From assembly GCF_023264675.1 (NCBI RefSeq), contig NZ_JAHFVG010000020.1:36681-100680 (forward strand): a DNA stretch of 64,000 nt, given 5' to 3'. Positions within the stretch are counted from its first letter, which is position 1. Each line of letters starts with the position of its first letter. Below the pieces are notes generated by a model. That model did not search any database, was not told the DNA's origin, and was given only the letters and a program-made list of their open reading frames with translations. This document shows positions 52,677 to 61,997 of the stretch, in pieces. The DNA is from Rhodococcus sp. (in: high G+C Gram-positive bacteria) (GTDB taxonomy: Bacteria; Actinomycetota; Actinomycetes; Mycobacteriales; Mycobacteriaceae). The position numbers were made by a program, and so were the translations under genes.

Positions 52677-54488
52677 ATGGACGGGCAAGCGAAAGAGCTG
52701 GCCGATCTTCTCGATCGAACTGCTGCCGTAGCGCAGACGGTCGGGCGGTCCGATCTGGTGACGAGAATGGAACTCGCGAAAGAGCGGGTTCTCGATCCTC
52801 GAAGACGAATAGTCGTGGTAGGACCCCTGAAACAGGGAAAAAGCCAGTTCGTGAATTCGCTCCTGAACCTGAGCGTGTGCTCGGTCGGTGACGACGAGAC
52901 GACCGCAATCCCGACGATCGTGCAGAACTCCGATCGGTCGTACGCCGAACTCGTGTTGGCGGACCCGGGCAACGACGTCGTCCGCGCCGACGTACCGCTG
53001 GACGAACTGCAGAACATCACCCCGGCCAGTCCGCGTGCCCAAGGGCGTGAGGTCCTGCGGCTCGAAGTAAACGTCCCCAGTCCCCTCCTGGCCGACGGTC
53101 TCGTCCTGGTCGATACGCCAGGAGTCGGTGGGCACGGGAACCCGCACGCTGCAGGCACATTGGGTCTCGTTCCGTCGGCGGACGCCGTGTTGGTCGTCTC
53201 CGACGCCAGCCGTGAGTTCACCGAACCCGAGATCGCATTTCTGCGTCAGGTTCTCGGGCTGTGCCCCTCGGTCGCGGTACTGATCACCAAGACGGATCTG
53301 TATCCGCATTGGCGTCGGATCGTCGAGGCCAACCGCGGCCACCTCGAGCGAGAAGGATTGGACGTGCCGATGATCCCGGTGTCGTCCCTCCTTCGATCTC
53401 ACGCGCTCCGGTTGAACGACGACGAACTCAACGTCGAATCCGGATTCCCCGAGCTGTACGGATTCCTGCGTGAGAGCGTCGTGGCGCGCGCCGATGCCAC
53501 CACGCGCTCTGCGGTGTCGCTCGACATCCGTTCCGTCACCGAGCATCTCACGTTGGCAATGGGCAGTGAGCTCGCCGCGCTCCGAGACCCCGAACGTGCA
53601 GCAGCAGCCGTCGCCGGACTGCAGCGGGCGAAGTCCGCCGCCGAGGAGCTGCACAAGAAGACCTCGCAGTGGCAGCAGACTCTCGCGGACGGTATTGCCG
53701 ACCTGGCGTCGGACATCGATCACGATCTGCGAGATCGACTGCGGCGTGTGACCCGAGAGGCCGAGGAGACCGTCGACGAGGGCGACCCCGGTTCGGACTG
53801 GCTCGAACTGGGCGATTGGCTCGAAGAGCAGATCGCGGCATCGGTCGGCGACAACTTCGTGTGGGCCCACGAGCGGGCGCTGTGGCTGGCCGAACTCGTT
53901 GCCGAGCATTTTGCCGCCGCAGGCGCGGTGGCGTTGCCGGACCTCGATCTCGGCGATCTCGACAACGTTCTCGAACCCGTTGCCTCCCTTGCCGATCTGG
54001 AAACCGGCAAGACCGGCATCACGCAGAAGGTTCTCGTCGGAATGCGGGGATCCTACGGTGGCGTGCTGATGTTCGGGCTGATCACCACCTTCGTCGGTCT
54101 GAGTCTGCTCAATCCCATCTCGATCGGTGCCGGTGTCCTGCTCGGCACCAAGGCGTACAAGGAAGACAAAGAGAATCGCGTCAAGACGCGCCGCGCCGAG
54201 GCCAAGATGGCCATCCGGCGTTTCACCGACGACGTCAGTTTTCAGGTCGGTAAGGAATCGAAGGATCGCCTGCGTCAGATCCAGCGGGTTCTGCGCGATC
54301 ACTTCACGTCCATCGCCGAGCAGACGCTGCGTTCGCTCAACGATTCTCTGCGTGCCGCCCAGGATGCAGCCAACGTCGAAACCGCGGAAAGATCCACCAG
54401 GACTGCGCAACTCGACCGTGAGATGAAGGTAGTCGCGGAACTCAACGAGCGTGCAGCGGCGCTGGTCCCCCGAGAAGCAGTGCAGTGA
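52677..54488 (+). CDS. iniA: IniA-like bacterial dynamin
   Basis: A 603-residue dynamin-family GTPase that remodels membranes. The G1 loop is GPLKQGKS (49-56), G3 is VLVDTPGVGG and G4 is LITKTDLY. Helical middle and GED-like regions surround a hydrophobic patch (MFGLITTFVGLSLLNPISIGAG, about 462-485), which serves as membrane paddle in IniA. It follows iniB after a hairpin and overlaps iniC by four bases (GTGA). In mycobacteria it contributes to tolerance of isoniazid and ethambutol. Confidence 0.92.
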   Translation: MDGQAKELADLLDRTAAVAQTVGRSDLVTRMELAKERVLDPRRRIVVVGPLKQGKSQFVNSLLNLSVCSVGDDETTAIPTIVQNSDRSYAELVLADPGNDVVRADVPLDELQNITPASPRAQGREVLRLEVNVPSPLLADGLVLVDTPGVGGHGNPHAAGTLGLVPSADAVLVVSDASREFTEPEIAFLRQVLGLCPSVAVLITKTDLYPHWRRIVEANRGHLEREGLDVPMIPVSSLLRSHALRLNDDELNVESGFPELYGFLRESVVARADATTRSAVSLDIRSVTEHLTLAMGSELAALRDPERAAAAVAGLQRAKSAAEELHKKTSQWQQTLADGIADLASDIDHDLRDRLRRVTREAEETVDEGDPGSDWLELGDWLEEQIAASVGDNFVWAHERALWLAELVAEHFAAAGAVALPDLDLGDLDNVLEPVASLADLETGKTGITQKVLVGMRGSYGGVLMFGLITTFVGLSLLNPISIGAGVLLGTKAYKEDKENRVKTRRAEAKMAIRRFTDDVSFQVGKESKDRLRQIQRVLRDHFTSIAEQTLRSLNDSLRAAQDAANVETAERSTRTAQLDREMKVVAELNERAAALVPREAVQ

Positions 54489-55939
54489 GCACGATTGCCG
54501 ATGCGCGGGCGCTGATCACCGCGGCTCGCGCGGCGTACTCCATCGATACCCACGCAGCATGGTCGTTGACCGAATGTCTCGACCGGCTGGATCAGCCGCT
54601 GCGCGTCGCCCTTGCCGGATCACTCAAGGCCGGAAAATCGACATTGCTCAATTCGCTTGTCGGGCAGGACATCGCGCCGACGGATGCGACGGAGTGCACC
54701 AAGGTCGTCACCTGGTACCGCAGCGGTGCTACCCCGAACGTGACCGCTTGGTACGACGGCGATCGCTCGGCGCACGTGCCCGTCCAGCGCCGCGGTGGGC
54801 GGCTGACCTTCGACCTCGGTGAACTGACGGCATCGCGCGTGGACCGACTCGACGTCGAGTGGCCCGCTCGCACTCTCACCCAGACCACCATCATCGACAC
54901 ACCGGGGACGTCGTCGCTCTCTCGTGATGTCTCGGCGCGCACACTGTCGATGCTGACGCCGGAGAATTCGTCGTCCGGCGCCGATGCCGTCGTCTATCTT
55001 CTTCGCACGCTGAACGCGACCGATGTTTCGTTCCTGGGTCAGATCGGCGCGCACGTGGGCGGGGACTCGGGCCCGCTCGGCGTCGTCGGCGTCGTGTCCA
55101 GGGCCGACGAGGTCGGATCGGGACGCATGGACGCGATGATGTCGGCAAAGGAAGTTGCGGCGCGGTTCGCGTCCGAGTTGGAGGCCACCGGGCTCTGCCA
55201 AGCTGTCGTCCCCGTCGCCGGATTGCTGGCGCTCGCTGCAGAAACGCTGCGGCAGGGCGAATTCGCGGCCTTCGAGTCCCTCGCTCAGGTTCCCGACGAG
55301 GATCTCCAGCTGGCGTTGCTGTCCGCGGATCGGTTCTCTCGGCCGGGCTTGCTTCCCGTCGACGCCGAACTGCGGGCGTCGATCGTCGATCGATTCGGCC
55401 TGTTCGGTATCCGCATGGCCATCACGCTGATCAAATTGGGTGTTCGTGATTCGCCTACTCTCGCTGCAGAACTGGTGGAGCGAAGCGGGCTCAACGAACT
55501 GCGCTCGGTCATCGACGTGCAGTTCGGGCAGCGGGCAGATCAGCTCAAACTCCACTCGGCGTTGGTGGCACTGCAGCGCACGTTGGAGGCACGCCCGATC
55601 GCGGAGTCGGCTGCATTCCAGGCGGAGGCCGGCCGAATGTTGGCCGATGTGCACGGTTTCCAGGAACTGAGGCTGCTCGGTCGAATGCGTTCGAGTACGC
55701 CGAAACTGCCGGAGAACGAACTCGCCGAGCTTCATCGGCTCATCGGAGGCTTCGGAATCGACTCGTCCACTCGTCTCGGACTCGATCCCGACGCAGGTGC
55801 GGCGCAACGCCACGATACTGCGCTGGCGGCGGTGCAGAAGTGGCGCAGGTTGTCCGAGCATCCGTTGCTCGATCAGTTCACCGCGCGGTCCTGCTCGGTT
55901 GCTGCCCGTAGCGCGGAAGGTGTCGTGGCGTCGACCTAG
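54485..55939 (+). CDS. iniC: IniC-like bacterial dynamin
   Basis: A 484-residue GTPase, partner of IniA. The G1 loop is AGSLKAGKS (44-52), G3 is IIDTPGTSSLS and G4 is VVSRADEVGSG, here with S-R-A-D in place of T/NKxD. There is no clear hydrophobic paddle, so it may associate with membranes through IniA. The GTG start overlaps the IniA stop. Its end overlaps the convergent lipoprotein gene by four bases. Confidence 0.9.
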   Translation: MSTIADARALITAARAAYSIDTHAAWSLTECLDRLDQPLRVALAGSLKAGKSTLLNSLVGQDIAPTDATECTKVVTWYRSGATPNVTAWYDGDRSAHVPVQRRGGRLTFDLGELTASRVDRLDVEWPARTLTQTTIIDTPGTSSLSRDVSARTLSMLTPENSSSGADAVVYLLRTLNATDVSFLGQIGAHVGGDSGPLGVVGVVSRADEVGSGRMDAMMSAKEVAARFASELEATGLCQAVVPVAGLLALAAETLRQGEFAAFESLAQVPDEDLQLALLSADRFSRPGLLPVDAELRASIVDRFGLFGIRMAITLIKLGVRDSPTLAAELVERSGLNELRSVIDVQFGQRADQLKLHSALVALQRTLEARPIAESAAFQAEAGRMLADVHGFQELRLLGRMRSSTPKLPENELAELHRLIGGFGIDSSTRLGLDPDAGAAQRHDTALAAVQKWRRLSEHPLLDQFTARSCSVAARSAEGVVAST

Positions 55940-56868
55940 GCCGCGTACAGCTGCTCGACGAGATCCAGTGTCCACAGTGCCGTCAGTGGTCCGCCGTCGT
56001 TGGTGAACTTGTCGGTCCGCACGATCCGATTGCTCTGTACTGCAGGCAAAGACGTCCACAAGGCGTTGGAGTTCATTGCCTGTAGATCCTGGTCCGAGGT
56101 GATGGCGGCGATCATCGCCGTCGCGTCGTTCGCCGCGGTGATGTTCTCCGGGCCGTACTCCACCTCGGGTGTCGCTGCGTCCCAGGCGCTGCCGAATCGC
56201 GCGCCGATATCGACCAGTGCGATGGACGGCACGCGCTCACGACCGACCGAGATTCCGCCTTCGTCGGAGGTGCTGATGGGCAGCACCTCGGTGTTCGCGA
56301 TGGCGTCGGCGTGCTCGGTCTTGATCTGCTCGACGCGATCGTCGTACTCGGCTTCGATCTCTCGCGCTGTGTCCTGCATGCCGAGTGCGGCGCCGACGGC
56401 GTCGACGTCCTCCTGCCACGAGACGCCCGAGCCTGTCGAGCCGACCGGGAGAACCGGTGCGATGGTGCTGAGCTGGTCGTAGATCTCCTCGACCACTTCG
56501 TCGCGGCCGATGATCAGATCAGGGGCAACCCGGGCGATCGATTCGATGTCCACCACATTGCGAGGGTAGAGCTCCGGCACGCCGTCGGCGAGCAGCGCGG
56601 TCACGGGCTCGGTGAGCGGACCGGGGATCTCGGGCGGGGCCTCGGTCTCCACCGGCATTCCGACGATCGGTAGATCGAATGCGATGGCGATGTCCAGGTC
56701 GCGTCGACCGTCGATGACCACGACGGATTCGACGGTGGTGGGAACGGAGACGGTGCCGAGGGATGTCTCGACGACCCGCGTATCGGTGGCGCTCTGATCG
56801 GCCTCCGGCGTCGAACTGCACGATGTGACAAGTAATGCCGAGGCAACGACCCAGATCCGATAGTTCAT
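55936..56868 (-). CDS. Iron-siderophore-binding lipoprotein
   Basis: A 310-residue periplasmic-binding protein of the siderophore/B12 class. The signal peptide ends in the lipobox LVTSC with lipidated Cys17. The two-lobe fold is recognisable from VPTTVESVVVIDGRRDLDIAIAFDLPIVGMP, ARVAPDLIIGRDE and SIALVDIGARFG. The associated permease and ATPase genes are not in the window. An IdeR-like box lies 15 bases upstream of the start, so iron repression is likely. Confidence 0.87.
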   Translation of the reverse strand: MNYRIWVVASALLVTSCSSTPEADQSATDTRVVETSLGTVSVPTTVESVVVIDGRRDLDIAIAFDLPIVGMPVETEAPPEIPGPLTEPVTALLADGVPELYPRNVVDIESIARVAPDLIIGRDEVVEEIYDQLSTIAPVLPVGSTGSGVSWQEDVDAVGAALGMQDTAREIEAEYDDRVEQIKTEHADAIANTEVLPISTSDEGGISVGRERVPSIALVDIGARFGSAWDAATPEVEYGPENITAANDATAMIAAITSDQDLQAMNSNALWTSLPAVQSNRIVRTDKFTNDGGPLTALWTLDLVEQLYAA

Positions 56869-56882
56869 TGTTGAAGTAAAGC

Positions 56883-56901
56883 AAAAGTAAGGCTTGCATA
56901 A
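56883..56901. promoter_or_regulatory. IdeR/DmdR1-like iron box
   Basis: AAAAGTAAGGCTTGCATAA matches the 19-base IdeR consensus (TWAGGTWAGSCTWACCTWA) at 15 positions by eye, including the central AGGCT. It is 15-33 bases upstream of the siderophore-binding lipoprotein gene, where binding would block transcription. Confidence 0.5.
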
Positions 56902-56919
56902 GCTATCGAGCGACGAGAA

Positions 56920-57468
56920 TCACTTCGTCCGCATGGTCGCCGCGGCCACCGTGGCGACGGCGGCCAACCCGGCAGCGACCAGCGGTCCCCACCGGAGAGC
57001 CCCGGCGGCAACCGATCCGGCGTCGGACATGAACGACCAGAACGCAATGGATGCACCGATCGTCAGCAGTCCGGCGACGAGCAGAACGATCGTCGACGAT
57101 GGTTTCCTCGCGGCGGCCAGCGACAAACCGAAACCTGCGACGAGGAGTAGGACGACCGTGACCGCGGCACTCCCGAGGAGCGTCACGGTCACGGTGTCGG
57201 ACACCGCGGACGTCGATGCGCCCGAACTATCCTGTGCAACAGTCGTTTCCAATGCCGCTCGGACCGCGTCGTACCGGAGCGCGACCACGGCGGCCAGCGC
57301 CAGCGCGACGATCGCGACGCCGGCCCACGCGAGAAGGCACACTCGATGGGCGGTCGACGACGACGACGGCTCCTCGCGAGGTCGGAGTGGCTCGACCGCG
57401 AACTCCGGCCGCGCCGGCTGGGGGCGGAATTCTGGGTCTTGACCACGATGTCTGCCGGGATCGCTCAC
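56920..57468 (-). CDS. Membrane protein with four helices and charged N-terminus
   Basis: About 182 residues from the GTG giving MSDPGRHRGQDPEFRP; ATG and TTG starts further upstream are possible. A Pro/Arg-rich cytoplasmic N-terminus of about 40 residues is followed by helices (VCLLAWAGVAIVALALAAVV, TLLGSAAVTVVLLLVAGFGL, IVLLVAGLLTIGASIAFWSF, WGPLVAAGLAAVATVAAA). The family is not recognised. It is divergent from the next gene. Confidence 0.6.
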   Translation of the reverse strand: MSDPGRHRGQDPEFRPQPARPEFAVEPLRPREEPSSSSTAHRVCLLAWAGVAIVALALAAVVALRYDAVRAALETTVAQDSSGASTSAVSDTVTVTLLGSAAVTVVLLLVAGFGLSLAAARKPSSTIVLLVAGLLTIGASIAFWSFMSDAGSVAAGALRWGPLVAAGLAAVATVAAATMRTK

Positions 57469-57556
57469 AGGTGAGGATTCTATCGGCGTCGGCCTCGATC
57501 TTGCGTGCAGCATCGTGTGGACTGACAAAGTGCTCGCGGTCGCGTATCAAGACGAC

Positions 57557-58045
57557 ATGGAGAAACGAACCGGTACCGCACTTGCTCGGGTGGGTGGGAC
57601 GGAATGGGAGCGCTCCCTGTACGTCGCCATGGGCACAGTCTTCGCGATCTGTTGCGCCGGATTGTTGATCGTCGCCGCGGTGCTGCGTTCACTACCGGTT
57701 CTTTCGTACGCGGGCGGCGCAGCATTCGGTATTTTGGTGGCCTGGCAATTGTTCGCCCACGCGTCGCAGTACACGCTGGTCTACCCCTATGAACTCATCT
57801 TCCACAACCGCAAGGGGGCGTACGCCTCGGTTCTCCGTGGGTCGGTCACCTCGTTCCGCATCGACAGCGGGGGCGAAGAGGCGGCGTACGTTGTCGCCCA
57901 CGAAATCGACGGTCGAAAGTCGAAGGTAGTGGGCAGCGACCTGCCACACGGGCCGGTGTTGGCGCGTTTCTTCGCGCCGAAACGCAGCGTGGACGAGATC
58001 AAGTCGAAGCTCGACAACTGGTTGCGTGACGGTCGCTACCGCTGA
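57557..58045 (+). CDS. Two-helix membrane protein with PH-like soluble domain
   Basis: About 162 residues from the ATG giving MEKRTGTALARVGG; a GTG at 57515 is an alternative. Two adjacent helices (AMGTVFAICCAGLLIVAAVL and LSYAGGAAFGILVAWQLF) precede a beta-rich region (YTLVYPYELIFHNRKGAYASVLRGSVTSFRI) that resembles bacterial PH-like domains. It ends in a basic helix. Its function is unknown. Confidence 0.6.
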   Translation: MEKRTGTALARVGGTEWERSLYVAMGTVFAICCAGLLIVAAVLRSLPVLSYAGGAAFGILVAWQLFAHASQYTLVYPYELIFHNRKGAYASVLRGSVTSFRIDSGGEEAAYVVAHEIDGRKSKVVGSDLPHGPVLARFFAPKRSVDEIKSKLDNWLRDGRYR

Positions 58046-58134
58046 GCGTCCTGTGGAACCGGTACTCGGTCGAGCGCACTTCGCATGAACGGGCGAGGCT
58101 AGAGTGTGCAGAGACTGACCTGTGGGGGGATTCG

Positions 58135-58836
58135 GTGAAGAAGTTTCGGGCTGTCGCGTCGGCGATCGTCGTTGCGGGTGTGCTGACGGCGTGCCAGCGC
58201 TTCGACGTCCCCGAAGCGTCGCCATCGGCGTACATCGACGGGTTGCCCGCGGACGACGCCAGGTTCGCCGACGTGCTCGTCGAGGCGGGCTTCGACGTCG
58301 ACGCCGACAACTTCGCCGGATTCACGCGTCGTGCCGTGGACATCTGCAGCGGGTTCGCCGGCGGGACCACGTTCGCCGCGACCGTGGGGGAACTCGGAGC
58401 GACCATGTCCTGGCAGAAGAGTGCCGCGCTGTCCCGGGCGTCGGTAGCGAGGCATTGCCCGGAAAGCGAGGCCGTCGTCGACGCATATTTTCGTCAGCTC
58501 GAAGGCGGTGACGGCGCCGTTGCTCCTCAGGCCACGGCTCCGTCGGAAATTCCTCCGGCGTCGCCGCTACCGCCGTCCCCCGGACCTCTACCACCGGCTC
58601 CCCGGGCGGACATCGGGCAGCCGTGCAGCGACGTCGGGGTGGTCGGACTCGATCCCGATGGTGGACAATTCGTCTGCGGGTCTTTCCCCGACGGTTCGAT
58701 CTGGGTGGACACCGTGTTGCTCGTCGGCATTCACGAGGCCGACACCGAATGCGACCCGTCGATCGACGGCGGTAGCCAGACGTCCGCGGGGCGTGCGGTC
58801 ATGTGTGTCGACGGAACGTGGCAGTTCGGGCCGTAG
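58135..58836 (+). CDS. DUF732-containing lipoprotein
   Basis: A 233-residue lipoprotein starting at a GTG behind GGGGGGA. The lipobox is VLTAC, with Cys20. Residues about 40-115 (RFADVLVEAGFDVDADNFAGFTRRAVDICSGF ... SVARHCPES) follow the DUF732 pattern of small helical secreted proteins in mycobacteria, with its two conserved Cys. A Pro-rich linker and a Cys-containing C-terminal part (PCSDVGVVGLDPDGGQFVCG) follow. In mycobacteria a lipoprotein gene (lpqJ) also follows iniC, so this could be its counterpart. Confidence 0.75.
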   Translation: MKKFRAVASAIVVAGVLTACQRFDVPEASPSAYIDGLPADDARFADVLVEAGFDVDADNFAGFTRRAVDICSGFAGGTTFAATVGELGATMSWQKSAALSRASVARHCPESEAVVDAYFRQLEGGDGAVAPQATAPSEIPPASPLPPSPGPLPPAPRADIGQPCSDVGVVGLDPDGGQFVCGSFPDGSIWVDTVLLVGIHEADTECDPSIDGGSQTSAGRAVMCVDGTWQFGP

Positions 58837-58849
58837 GGCGGGCATAATC

Positions 58850-58903
58850 CTCCCGAATCGAGCCGAAAATACGGAATCCCGCCTGTTCGACCCGATTCGG
58901 GAG
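58850..58903. terminator. Bidirectional hairpin between the lipoprotein and GH13 genes
   Basis: CTCCCGAATCG (58850-58860) and CGATTCGGGAG (58893-58903) are perfect 11-base complements around a 32-base loop, between convergent stops at 58836 and 58917. Confidence 0.55.
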
Positions 58904-58916
58904 CATCCGGCCCGGG

Positions 58917-61097
58917 CTACCGCAGTATGACCGGCACTCCCTGGTACGGCCCAAGGGTCATCGGGAAGCTGTTCAACTCGTCGACCACGCCGATCTCGGT
59001 GTCGTCGAACATGTCGAACACGCCTGCACCGGGCGTGAGGTGCTTCGACTGCACGGTGGCGGCGATCTCGTCGGAAGTGAAGTTGATGACCGTCGCCTGG
59101 ATGATGCCCTGGCCCAGCTCGTGAACGAGCACCAGCAGACCCTTGTGCGACACCGTCGGCACATCGAGCTGTTGAGCCGTGGCGATTCCGAATCGGTTGC
59201 GTACCTCGATGATTCGGGCCAGTCGCCGGGCGAAGGAGTTGGAGTCCTTCAATTGCTCGGGCAGCGGACCGTACAGGCTCCGACCACGGGGGATACCGGA
59301 TTCGGACCGAACGGCGTCGGGGAAGCTGTCCATGAGATCGTGCGCCCCGCGGTTGATCCAACGGGTGTCGCCCTCGCGAATCAGATCCTCGACATCGTCG
59401 GCGTCGATCGGCAGCACGCCCAGCAAGTCCCAACCGGACAGTGCGAAGACTCCCGGCTGCAACGCGTTGTACATCGCGAGCATCAAGTGAGCGGTCTTCA
59501 CGGTCTCGATGTCGGACTCGTCCATCCGGTCCAGGTCACGAATGCCGAGCGAGGCCGTGATGACACTGGCTGTGGTGCAGGCGATCCCGTTGGTGGTGAA
59601 CGTCCGGTTGTACGGCGCCCACCGTCCGGTGAGTCGATCGGTGAGTTCGGCGCGGATCTGATCACCGAGGTCGGAACCCTTGATCGTCTCGCCGCAGTAG
59701 TTGAACTCGTCCTCGGCATGCAGTGTGGCGAAGTGGATCAGTTCGAAGGTGAGCTCGTCGTGATTCTGCAACGCATGCACCAGCGACGCGGGGTCGACGC
59801 CGTGATCGCGCGAGAGGCTCATGGTGAGCCGCAGGAACTCGGTGTTCCCCATGACCAGTGCGTGCTGGTACGCGGGACGATTGATGAAGTCGTACGACAG
59901 GTCGGCGCCGTTTTCGCCCATCGCCTTGATGTCGTCGATCGTCAGATTCAGCTCTTGGAAGGTGAACCCGCCCATCTTGCGCACCACGCTGGCAATCAGG
60001 TGGTTGGCGGCCTCGGAGAGTGGATGGCCCTCGGACCAACCAGGTCCCTCGGCGCGACGTTCGGCTCCGAGGAAGCCGTTGGCGTCGAGACGGAGCGCGC
60101 CTGCTCCGAGGTCGGCGATGGAGTGGCAGGCGTCGCCGATGACGAGCCGCATGCCGGCGAAGGAAGGGTCGAGCCAGTTGATCGACGGCTGACCTGCCTT
60201 GAAGTAGTGCAGATACACCCAGCGGCGCTCGACGCCGTCGACGCCGACCACGGGAGCCGTTGCGCTCCAGTTGGTTTCCTTGACCCCGAGCTCGTAGAAG
60301 ATCACACGTTGGAGCTGGCCGATGATGTAGCCCGCGCGAGCGAGGTTCGCCTCGGCTTCGGCGTCGATGTTCTGTGAATCCGCACCGGCACGGACTCGGG
60401 GGAGCAGATGCCAGTCCTGCGGCTCGATCTCGACCATGTGATAGATACCGGGATAGTCGGCGACGGCCATCTCGGCGAGGCGGAAGTCGGCCCCCTTCCC
60501 GGTGTGGCCGGGAACGATGTCGTCGATGACGATGCCGTCGTACGCCGATGCGACGACGCAGAGGCGTCGGAACTCCTCCTCGGAGCCGAATGCGGGGTCG
60601 ATCTGCATTCCGATGCGGTCGAAGTGGCCGTCCACCGACGGCGTCGGACGCCAGCCGTGAATGCCGCCCGCAACCTTCACCGGCCCGGTATGCACTGCGG
60701 TGATGCCGATTTCGGAGAACGCCTGCCACAGAGCTTCGTCACCGAGAGTGCTCAGGAAGCTCGTGCGTGGTGCGTTGATGACCGAGATCGGGTATGCGGT
60801 GAACCACACGGGTGCACGTTCGACGGCGCCTCGCGGATTGGGATCGGCGTAGGGGTTCTGCCACATGCTGCCCTTGCCCGAGAGTTGCTCGGCGATGAGC
60901 TTGGCGTCGCGCAGCATCGACTGCTCGGTGAGCCACTCGACATATTGGGGATTGTCGGCGGACGGGCTGCCGTCCTGCGGGGTGGATCCATTACGGTTCG
61001 CACGTCGAACCGACGGACGCAGCGGGCGGGGCCTGGCCGGATAGAACTTTTCGTCGTAGGTGATCTCGCTCGGTTCGTGCTGCACTTCGGGATCCAT
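58917..61097 (-). CDS. GH13 alpha-amylase-family enzyme, trehalose-synthase-like
   Basis: A 726-residue cytoplasmic enzyme of the alpha-amylase superfamily. The four conserved regions are visible: [11 protein letters not shown] (region I), [10 protein letters not shown] with the nucleophile Asp near 338 (II), FTFQELN with the acid/base Glu near 380 (III), and LQNHDE near 445 (IV). A C-terminal beta domain follows. The N-terminal 70 residues are Arg/Pro-rich and probably disordered. The wording resembles trehalose synthase/maltosyltransferase-type members, but the exact reaction cannot be fixed by eye. A trehalose link would matter because iniBAC induction in mycobacteria has been tied to cell-envelope trehalose metabolism. 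Confidence 0.8.
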   Translation of the reverse strand: MDPEVQHEPSEITYDEKFYPARPRPLRPSVRRANRNGSTPQDGSPSADNPQYVEWLTEQSMLRDAKLIAEQLSGKGSMWQNPYADPNPRGAVERAPVWFTAYPISVINAPRTSFLSTLGDEALWQAFSEIGITAVHTGPVKVAGGIHGWRPTPSVDGHFDRIGMQIDPAFGSEEEFRRLCVVASAYDGIVIDDIVPGHTGKGADFRLAEMAVADYPGIYHMVEIEPQDWHLLPRVRAGADSQNIDAEAEANLARAGYIIGQLQRVIFYELGVKETNWSATAPVVGVDGVERRWVYLHYFKAGQPSINWLDPSFAGMRLVIGDACHSIADLGAGALRLDANGFLGAERRAEGPGWSEGHPLSEAANHLIASVVRKMGGFTFQELNLTIDDIKAMGENGADLSYDFINRPAYQHALVMGNTEFLRLTMSLSRDHGVDPASLVHALQNHDELTFELIHFATLHAEDEFNYCGETIKGSDLGDQIRAELTDRLTGRWAPYNRTFTTNGIACTTASVITASLGIRDLDRMDESDIETVKTAHLMLAMYNALQPGVFALSGWDLLGVLPIDADDVEDLIREGDTRWINRGAHDLMDSFPDAVRSESGIPRGRSLYGPLPEQLKDSNSFARRLARIIEVRNRFGIATAQQLDVPTVSHKGLLVLVHELGQGIIQATVINFTSDEIAATVQSKHLTPGAGVFDMFDDTEIGVVDELNSFPMTLGPYQGVPVILR

Positions 61098-61336
61098 GTG
61101 CCTCCGTAGCCTCGCTTTTCTTCAACCCTACGTAGAGAACGCTGCATCTGCAGACTTCTCTGATTCCCCCGAACCTCGGGGTGGGAAACATCGACGAATG
61201 TGAATTACATCGGTGTAAGCCGTGACCGGACGAAGCTGGAACGTCACCCGATCGAGACTCCCTGGTCTGGTATGTCCGATTGAAATCGGTAATAGTTGAA
61301 CGCAACAACAACCCCTTCAGTCACAGGAGTTACACC

Positions 61337-61831
61337 ATGCGCCGCTTCGCTCGCACCACCGTCTTGGCCTCGACGGCCGCACTCGCCGCCGCAGTCGGTG
61401 CGTTCGCACTGGCGCCCATCGCGGCCGCCGAAGAGCCGGACCCTGCCCCGTCCCTGGGATCGGCAGCGATGCCGGACGCCCCCGACCTCGTCGTGACGGT
61501 GGCAGCCACGTGCGCGCCCTTCGACGACAAGGCCGAAGCCGACACCGCGGCCCTGGAGATCGTCGTGAAGAACGTCGGAAAGGGTGATGCGGCGAACGTC
61601 GCCACCAACTTCGTGGTGCTGCCCGACGCTCCCGGTGTGTTCAACGAGGAGAAGATCGGCGCAGGCGAGACCGTCACCTACACCGTCCCCAGCAAGGATG
61701 CCGAGTGGGTGTCGCGGCCGGGCGGCGCAGCGGTCTTCTCGCCGCAGCTCGACGCCAACTACCCGGACAACATCGCGTTCGGAGTTCTGAGCGTCGATTG
61801 CGTGCTGGCTGGAACGCCCGCAGGCGAGTAA
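61337..61831 (+). CDS. Secreted protein, CARDB-like beta domain
   Basis: A 164-residue exported protein starting at MRRFARTTVLAST behind AGGAG. The signal peptide is probably cleaved at AAA-EE (near residue 31). The mature part (ALEIVVKNVGKGDAANVATNFVV ... IGAGETVTYTV) has the strand pattern of CARDB/immunoglobulin-like adhesion modules, with two Cys (ATCAPF and VDCVL) that could form a disulfide. Its role is unknown. A strong hairpin follows. Confidence 0.75.
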   Translation: MRRFARTTVLASTAALAAAVGAFALAPIAAAEEPDPAPSLGSAAMPDAPDLVVTVAATCAPFDDKAEADTAALEIVVKNVGKGDAANVATNFVVLPDAPGVFNEEKIGAGETVTYTVPSKDAEWVSRPGGAAVFSPQLDANYPDNIAFGVLSVDCVLAGTPAGE

Positions 61832-61855
61832 ACGCCAGGATCCTCCTTCCCGACC

Positions 61856-61889
61856 GCGCACCCCTGCTCACGACGAGCAGGGGTGCGTT
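61856..61889 (+). terminator. Terminator after the secreted protein gene
   Basis: GCGCACCCCTGCTC and GAGCAGGGGTGCGT pair around the short loop ACGAC, about 25 bases past the stop. Confidence 0.75.
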
Positions 61890-61997
61890 GCGTCGATGTA
61901 TAGAAATTTTCGATATCGCAGCGCGCATCTATCGATTGTTCTTCGATGCTTCTTTCGGTTGGCTGGTTCCAAGAACCGCTGAACGAAAGGAAAAACA

